11,778 nucleotides of DNA, from assembly GCA_009786735.1 (NCBI GenBank), contig WQRM01000035.1, positions 1 to 11,778 on the forward strand. The letters are read 5' to 3'. The position numbers were made by a program, and so were the translations under genes. This document shows, piece by piece, positions 8,147-11,778 of the stretch. The notes beneath the pieces are model-generated. The model was not told the DNA's origin, searched no databases, and saw nothing but the letters and a program-made list of their open reading frames with translations. The stretch is from Oscillospiraceae bacterium. GTDB lineage: Bacteria; Bacillota; Clostridia; Oscillospirales; Acutalibacteraceae. Position 1 is the first letter of the stretch, and each line of letters begins with the position of its first letter.

Positions 8147-8175
8147 AGTATAGCAGAATTTCGCGCGGTTGTCAA
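8147..8175 (-). promoter_or_regulatory. Sigma-A promoter of the glutamate synthase/GSIII operon
   Basis: TTGACA (8175-8170) and TATACT (8152-8147) are separated by exactly 17 bases. The start should fall near 8138-8142, giving a leader of about 75 bases. The -35 box lies within the palindrome CGGTT-GAC-AACCG (8178-8166), a possible operator. No terminator is seen between the ANTAR gene and this promoter, so readthrough from the glnA operon may add to its output. Confidence 0.85.
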
Positions 8176-8193
8176 CCGTTTTTTGAAAAAATT

Positions 8194-8763
8194 TTAATTT
8201 TCATACAATTTGATAATCCCCTCGGCGATTTCCCGCTTGGCGGTGCGGGAGTCCATCGCCTGCTTTTCGATGTAGCGATGCGCCTGCTCTTCGCTCATGC
8301 TCAGCTGCGACACCAACATGCATTTTGCGCGGTTGATGATGCGGATGTCGTCAATCTTTTGCTGCAGCTGCACGTTTTCTGTTTGCATGCGGCGAATGCG
8401 GTTGTGCGCGGACTTGGCGAACATCAGCGCAGACCAAAGCGTGGGTTTGCTGATGGGCTTGGCGATGGTGAGCACGCCAGCACACTCGCACAGCGCAGAC
8501 ACCGCATCGTGGTATTCGCTTTTGACCACGAGAATCACTTGCGTTGTGCCCCGAGAAGCGATGTCGCACGATAATTTTTCGCCGGATTCGTCGCGCAGCA
8601 AAGAGTTGATGATGACCAGGTCGAAGTCTCGCTCGCACAGCCGCCGCCGCGCTTCGCCACCCGAGCGTAGCGCAGCAATCTGCTGCACACCGGCTTCATG
8701 CAACAGCTTTGTGAAATATTCGGCGCCTTTTTCCGAGCGGCTAACGATCAGTGCACTTTCCAC
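8194..8763 (-). CDS. ANTAR-domain response-regulator-like antiterminator (NitR-like nitrogen regulator)
   Basis: This 189-residue protein has an N-terminal receiver-like domain (about residues 1-115), a short helical linker rich in charged residues (MQTENVQLQQKIDDIRI), and a C-terminal ANTAR RNA-binding domain (about 130-189) with NRAKCMLVSQLSMSEEQAHRYIEKQAMD and REIAEGIIKLYE in key positions. ANTAR proteins act by antitermination on nascent RNA. The receiver lacks the usual phospho-acceptor: Asn53 replaces Asp in DLVIINSLL, and the early acidic pair is Ser-Arg-Ser-Glu; only the KP motif (Lys102) remains. It is thus probably not controlled by ordinary phosphorylation. The GTG start overlaps the glnA stop by one base (TAGTG), with GGGG 8-11 bases upstream. 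Its likely target is the leader at 8087-8140, just downstream. Clostridial nitR genes also lie next to glnA, which supports a nitrogen role. Confidence 0.92.
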   Translation of the reverse strand: MESALIVSRSEKGAEYFTKLLHEAGVQQIAALRSGGEARRRLCERDFDLVIINSLLRDESGEKLSCDIASRGTTQVILVVKSEYHDAVSALCECAGVLTIAKPISKPTLWSALMFAKSAHNRIRRMQTENVQLQQKIDDIRIINRAKCMLVSQLSMSEEQAHRYIEKQAMDSRTAKREIAEGIIKLYEN

Positions 8764-10082
8764 TAAATTACCCCAAAGTAGCGTTGTGTGTAAAATTCTG
8801 CTTTGTCTTTCGCCGCAGCAAAGTGGGCGATTTCCGGTTGCTTGTGCGCAAGATAAACCGCAAGGAGCTCTTCGCCCAGCACGCGCTTGACGAAATCGCT
8901 TTGTTGCGCAAGCTTCAAGGCTTTTTCCAGGCTTTCGGGCAGCTGCGCCAGTGCGCTCGTTACGCTTGCGTCCGCCGCATACAAGTCGGCATCCACGGCT
9001 GGCGGCAGCGAAAGCGCTTGCTCAATGCCCTCGAGCCCTGCGGCAATGATCAGCGCAAAGGCAAGGTAGGGGTTGAGTGCCGGGTCGGGCGAGCGCAGTT
9101 CCATGCGCGCTTTTTCGCCGTTGGCGGCGGGAATGCGCACGAGCTGCGAGCGGTTTTCGTGTGACCACGAAACATATTTGGGCGCTTCAAACTTGCCGAA
9201 GCGTTCGTAGGAATTGGTGATGGGGTTGAGAAACAGCGTGATTTCCGGCGTTTTGGCGAGCACTCCTGCGATGAAGCTTTCGGCGGCCTCACTGTGTCCT
9301 TGACCCACGCCGCTGAAGATGTTCGTTCCGTTGTGCGAAAGCGACAGATTCACATGCAGCCCGCTGCCCACCGCGCCCAATATCGGCTTTGGCATGAACG
9401 AAGCAAACAGTCCGTTGCGCGCAGCAATGGCCTTAACCACGCTTTTGAAGGTCAGCAGATTGTCGGCACTGGTCAGCGCATCGCTGAAGCGAAAGTCAAT
9501 TTCGTTTTGCCCGGGCCCTTGTTCGTGGTGCGACGTCTCGGGTGTCACGCCCATTTCCTCAAGGGTCAGGCAAATTTCGCGGCGAATATCCTCCCCGCGA
9601 TCCAGTGGCGCAATATCCAAATAGCCACCGTGGTCAAGCGGCGTGGTGGTTGGTTCGCCGTCGTCGTCGGTGTTGAACAGATAGAACTCGCACTCCGCGC
9701 CCACATTGCAGGTGTAGCCCATGGCTTCGGCTTTCGCAACCACTTGTTTGAGCAGCGTGCGCCCATCGTGCAAAAAGGCAGCGCCATCGGGCGTTTTGAT
9801 GTCGCAGAAAAACCGCGCCACGCGTCCCGGCCCTGGCCGCCAAGGCAGCAGGGTTAGGGTGGCTGGGTCGGGAAACAACAGCAAGTCTGAGCGTGTTACA
9901 TCACGAAAGCCCAGCACAGCATGGGCATCAAACGAAATGCCATGCTCAAACGCGGCAGGCAGTTCACTGCCCATGATAGAAATGTTTTTTTGCACCCCAA
10001 ACAAATCGCAAAAACCAAGCCGAACGAACTTCACATCGTTTTCTTGAACAAACTCCAGCACCTCGGCAGCCATTGTGCTCAT
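8763..10082 (-). CDS. glnA: Glutamine synthetase type I (GlnA)
   Basis: A 439-residue GSI, the usual length for the Firmicute alpha form, makes glutamine from glutamate, ammonium and ATP as a dodecamer. Visible motifs include GFRDVTRSDLLLFPDP, GAECEFYLF (metal ligands), HHEQGPGQNEIDFR, GSGLHVNLSLS, NPITNSYERF, the ENRSQLVRIP substrate arginine segment, and RMELRSPDPALNPYLA. Tyr is present in DADLY, near the position adenylylated in proteobacteria, but no adenylyltransferase gene is seen here and Firmicutes normally do not use that switch. The latch segment reads FDAHAV (Asp52-Ala55) where B. subtilis and E. coli have Asp-Gly-Ser-Ser. The ATG at 10082 has GGGGG 8 bases upstream; a second Met at residue 4 is possible. 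It heads a two-gene operon with the ANTAR regulator, under a consensus promoter with a short leader. Confidence 0.96.
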   Translation of the reverse strand: MSTMAAEVLEFVQENDVKFVRLGFCDLFGVQKNISIMGSELPAAFEHGISFDAHAVLGFRDVTRSDLLLFPDPATLTLLPWRPGPGRVARFFCDIKTPDGAAFLHDGRTLLKQVVAKAEAMGYTCNVGAECEFYLFNTDDDGEPTTTPLDHGGYLDIAPLDRGEDIRREICLTLEEMGVTPETSHHEQGPGQNEIDFRFSDALTSADNLLTFKSVVKAIAARNGLFASFMPKPILGAVGSGLHVNLSLSHNGTNIFSGVGQGHSEAAESFIAGVLAKTPEITLFLNPITNSYERFGKFEAPKYVSWSHENRSQLVRIPAANGEKARMELRSPDPALNPYLAFALIIAAGLEGIEQALSLPPAVDADLYAADASVTSALAQLPESLEKALKLAQQSDFVKRVLGEELLAVYLAHKQPEIAHFAAAKDKAEFYTQRYFGVI

Positions 10083-10115
10083 CGAAAAGCCCCCTTAATT
10101 TATCATACAAACTAT

Positions 10116-10144
10116 ATTATAAAGTAAATTTGCCCGGTTGTCAA
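10116..10144 (-). promoter_or_regulatory. Sigma-A promoter of glnA and the ANTAR gene
   Basis: TTGACA (10144-10139) and TATAAT (10121-10116) are both perfect and 17 bases apart. Transcription should start near 10108, leaving a leader of about 26 bases with no hairpin or attenuator. Control, if any, must act at initiation or on the enzyme. Confidence 0.88.
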
Positions 10145-10155
10145 TGAAAATTTGC

Positions 10156-10184
10156 TTGACAAACGCCACGAACTGTAGTATAAT
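10156..10184 (+). promoter_or_regulatory. Sigma-A promoter of pyrG
   Basis: TTGACA (10156-10161) and TATAAT (10179-10184) are perfect with a 17-base spacer. The predicted start is about 10191. It is divergent from the glnA promoter; the two -35 boxes are only 11 bases apart. Confidence 0.9.
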
Positions 10185-10197
10185 GGTAGTGATGCAA

Positions 10198-10213
10198 GCA
10201 GCAATGGCGCTGT
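10198..10213 (+). promoter_or_regulatory. Possible ANTAR-type hexaloop hairpin overlapping the pyrG attenuator
   Basis: GCAGC-AATGGC-GCTGT can form a 5-bp stem (last pair G-U) with a six-base loop having A at position 1 and G at position 4. The core AGCAATGGCGCT (10200-10211) matches AGCAAAGGCGCT in the first hairpin of the glutamate synthase leader at 11 of 12 bases. It shares bases with the 5' arm of the pyrG terminator, so the two exclude each other. No convincing partner hairpin is found upstream, so its role is uncertain. Confidence 0.4.
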
Positions 10214-10249
10214 GGGCTTTATTTTGCCCACGGCGCTGTTTTTTATTTT
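10203..10249 (+). terminator. Intrinsic terminator in the pyrG leader (attenuator)
   Basis: GGCGCTGTGGGC (10206-10217) pairs along its whole length, with two wobble pairs, with GCCCACGGCGCT (10226-10237) around an 8-base loop. Three more pairs extend the base. It is followed by TTTTTTATTTT (10239-10249). It lies between the promoter and the pyrG ribosome binding site, so most transcripts should stop unless antitermination occurs. Confidence 0.88.
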
Positions 10250-10263
10250 GAGGAGGGCTTGAG

Positions 10264-11778
10264 ATGACCAAGTATATCTTCGTAACCGGCGGGGTGGTGA
10301 GCGGCCTTGGCAAGGGGATCACAGCGGCAAGCCTGGGGCGGCTGCTCAAGCAGCGCGGGATGAACGTTACCGCGCAAAAACTTGACCCCTACATGAACGT
10401 TGACCCCGGCACGATGAGCCCGCTGCAACACGGCGAGGTCTTTGTCACCGACGACGGCGCGGAGACCGACCTGGATTTGGGGCACTACGAGCGCTTCATT
10501 GACGAAAACTTGACGAAAACCAGCAACCTCACCAGCGGGCAAGTTTATCGCAATGTGCTTGACCGCGAGCGCGCCGGTGAATACCACGGCGGCACGGTGC
10601 AGGTGATTCCCCATGTGACGCAGGAAATCAAGGATTTCATCTATGCCGGTGCGCGCCACAGTGGCGCGGATGTGCTCATCACCGAAATCGGCGGCACGGT
10701 TGGCGACATCGAATGCCAGCCATTTTTGGAGGCGGCACGGCAAATTTCGTTGGAGCAAGGCAGCACAAACTGCCTGTTTATTCATGTCACACTGGTGCCC
10801 TACCTCAAGTGCAGCGGCGAGCATAAGAGCAAACCCACGCAGCATAGTGTGAAAGAACTGCGCAGCCTGGGCATTGCGCCCAACGTGATTGTCGCCCGCG
10901 CCGAGCAGCCGCTCGGGCCTGGCATCGCCGACAAAATCGCGTTGTTTTGCAACGTGAAGGCCGACTGCGTGATTGAAAACCTTGACTTGACTTCGTTGTA
11001 TACCGCGCCGCTGATGTTCCACCAAAATGGTCTCGACCGCGTGGTGTGCCGCGAGCTAAACCTGCAAACGCCCGCGCCGGATCTCACCGATTGGCGCGCC
11101 ATGACAGAGAAAATCGCTGCGCGCAAGCGGGAAGTCAGCATTGCCATTGTGGGCAAGTATGTGCAGCTGCACGACGCCTATCTTTCCATCATCGAAAGTC
11201 TGAACCACGCGGGCTTTGCACATGGCGCACGGGTGAACATCGCGTGGGTGGACAGCGAAAGCGCAACCCTCGCGCAAGACTTGCAGGGCGTTGACGGCAT
11301 GATTATTCCCGGTGGATTCGGCGACCGCGGCATTGAGGGCAAGATTGCCGCCTGCCGCATCGCGCGTGAACAAGACATCCCGCTGCTGGGCATTTGCTTG
11401 GGCATGCAGGTGGCGGTGATTGAGTTCGCGCGGCACGTGTGCGGGCTGGATGACGCGAACTCCGCCGAGTTTGATGAAACCTCGCCGCACCGCGTGATTG
11501 ACTACATGCCCGGGCAAGTGGGCAAGGTGGGCAGCGGCGGCACAATGCGTCTGGGTGCGTATCCCTGCAGCATCGCGCCGGGCACGCGCCTGCACGCGCT
11601 GTATCAAGCCGACGACATCAGCGAGCGGCATCGCCACCGCTTTGAGTTCAACAATGACTATCGCCAGCAGCTCACACAGGCGGGGCTGACGATTTGCGGC
11701 ACCTCGCCGGACGACAGCCTCGTTGAGGCCATCGAGCTGCCGGGCAAGCGTTTTTTCGTGGGCGTGCAGTTTCATCCC
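10264..11778 (+). CDS. pyrG: CTP synthase, 3'-truncated by window edge
   Basis: PyrG converts UTP to CTP using glutamine nitrogen and ATP in the cytosol. The visible 505 residues run from the N-terminal synthetase domain ([20 protein letters not shown] at residues 6-25, [35 protein letters not shown]) through [14 protein letters not shown] to the C-terminal class I glutaminase domain ([10 protein letters not shown], nucleophile Cys378 in GICLGMQ, and QFHP at the very end, where His504 belongs to the triad). About 25-40 residues are missing beyond the window. GAGGAGG lies 7 bases before the ATG and follows directly on the leader terminator. The gene is divergent from glnA with 181 bp between start codons. 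Identity is certain; control by the leader attenuator is strongly suggested by sequence. Confidence 0.97.
   Translation, partial: MTKYIFVTGGVVSGLGKGITAASLGRLLKQRGMNVTAQKLDPYMNVDPGTMSPLQHGEVFVTDDGAETDLDLGHYERFIDENLTKTSNLTSGQVYRNVLDRERAGEYHGGTVQVIPHVTQEIKDFIYAGARHSGADVLITEIGGTVGDIECQPFLEAARQISLEQGSTNCLFIHVTLVPYLKCSGEHKSKPTQHSVKELRSLGIAPNVIVARAEQPLGPGIADKIALFCNVKADCVIENLDLTSLYTAPLMFHQNGLDRVVCRELNLQTPAPDLTDWRAMTEKIAARKREVSIAIVGKYVQLHDAYLSIIESLNHAGFAHGARVNIAWVDSESATLAQDLQGVDGMIIPGGFGDRGIEGKIAACRIAREQDIPLLGICLGMQVAVIEFARHVCGLDDANSAEFDETSPHRVIDYMPGQVGKVGSGGTMRLGAYPCSIAPGTRLHALYQADDISERHRHRFEFNNDYRQQLTQAGLTICGTSPDDSLVEAIELPGKRFFVGVQFHP

Noticed and set aside
8181..8205. A/T-rich inverted repeat at the end of the ANTAR gene as an operon terminator
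   Set aside because: The stem is almost all A-T and is followed by A, not T, on the transcribed strand, so termination is unlikely.
10185..10197. Possible first ANTAR hairpin for pyrG with loop AGTGAT
   Set aside because: Only two closing pairs form next to the loop, and it begins upstream of the predicted transcription start.
10243..11775. Two antisense open frames opposite pyrG
   Set aside because: CTP synthase is conserved through this whole stretch on the + strand; the antisense translations look like codon-bias shadows.

Overview
The window is a nitrogen-assimilation locus from a GC-rich Firmicute. It is most likely a member of the Clostridia and possibly of the Oscillospirales/Ruminococcaceae group, although no rRNA is present to confirm this. 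The inference rests on four things: sigma-A promoters with exact 17-bp spacers, strong purine-rich ribosome binding sites, a clostridial-type ANTAR regulator beside glutamine synthetase, and a glutamate synthase split into small subunits together with a type III glutamine synthetase. Nearly every gene makes or uses glutamine.

Layout. Positions 1-1047 (+) carry the 3' part of an asparagine synthetase gene (asnB). It converges on the next operon across a hairpin terminator at 1055-1084. Positions 8065 down to 1098 (-) form a six-gene operon: class II glutamine amidotransferase, FMN/Fe-S glutamate synthase core, polyferredoxin, FAD/NAD(P) oxidoreductase, GXGXG subunit, and type III glutamine synthetase (GSIII). 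Most joints overlap or nearly abut. Upstream of it (-) lies a two-gene operon, type I glutamine synthetase (glnA, 10082-8763) and an ANTAR-domain RNA-binding regulator (8763-8194). Divergent from glnA is pyrG (CTP synthase, 10264 to the window end, 3'-truncated).

Regulation. The gap between the ANTAR gene and the glutamate synthase operon (8066-8193) holds a near-consensus promoter. Its short leader folds into two hairpins with six-base loops, each with A at loop position 1 and G at position 4, and then a terminator that shares the 5' arm of the second hairpin. This is the known architecture of an ANTAR antitermination target, so the adjacent regulator probably controls the operon by antitermination. 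The pyrG leader also has a strong promoter and an intrinsic terminator. Overlapping that terminator is a small hairpin whose core (AGCAATGGCGCT) matches the first ANTAR hairpin of the glutamate synthase leader (AGCAAAGGCGCT) at 11 of 12 bases. This suggests, but does not prove, that CTP synthase belongs to the same regulon.

How the parts work together. GSI and GSIII make glutamine from glutamate and ammonium. The split glutamate synthase turns glutamine and 2-oxoglutarate into glutamate, probably with electrons passing from NAD(P)H through the FAD protein and polyferredoxin to the FMN/Fe-S core. AsnB and PyrG spend glutamine nitrogen on asparagine and CTP.
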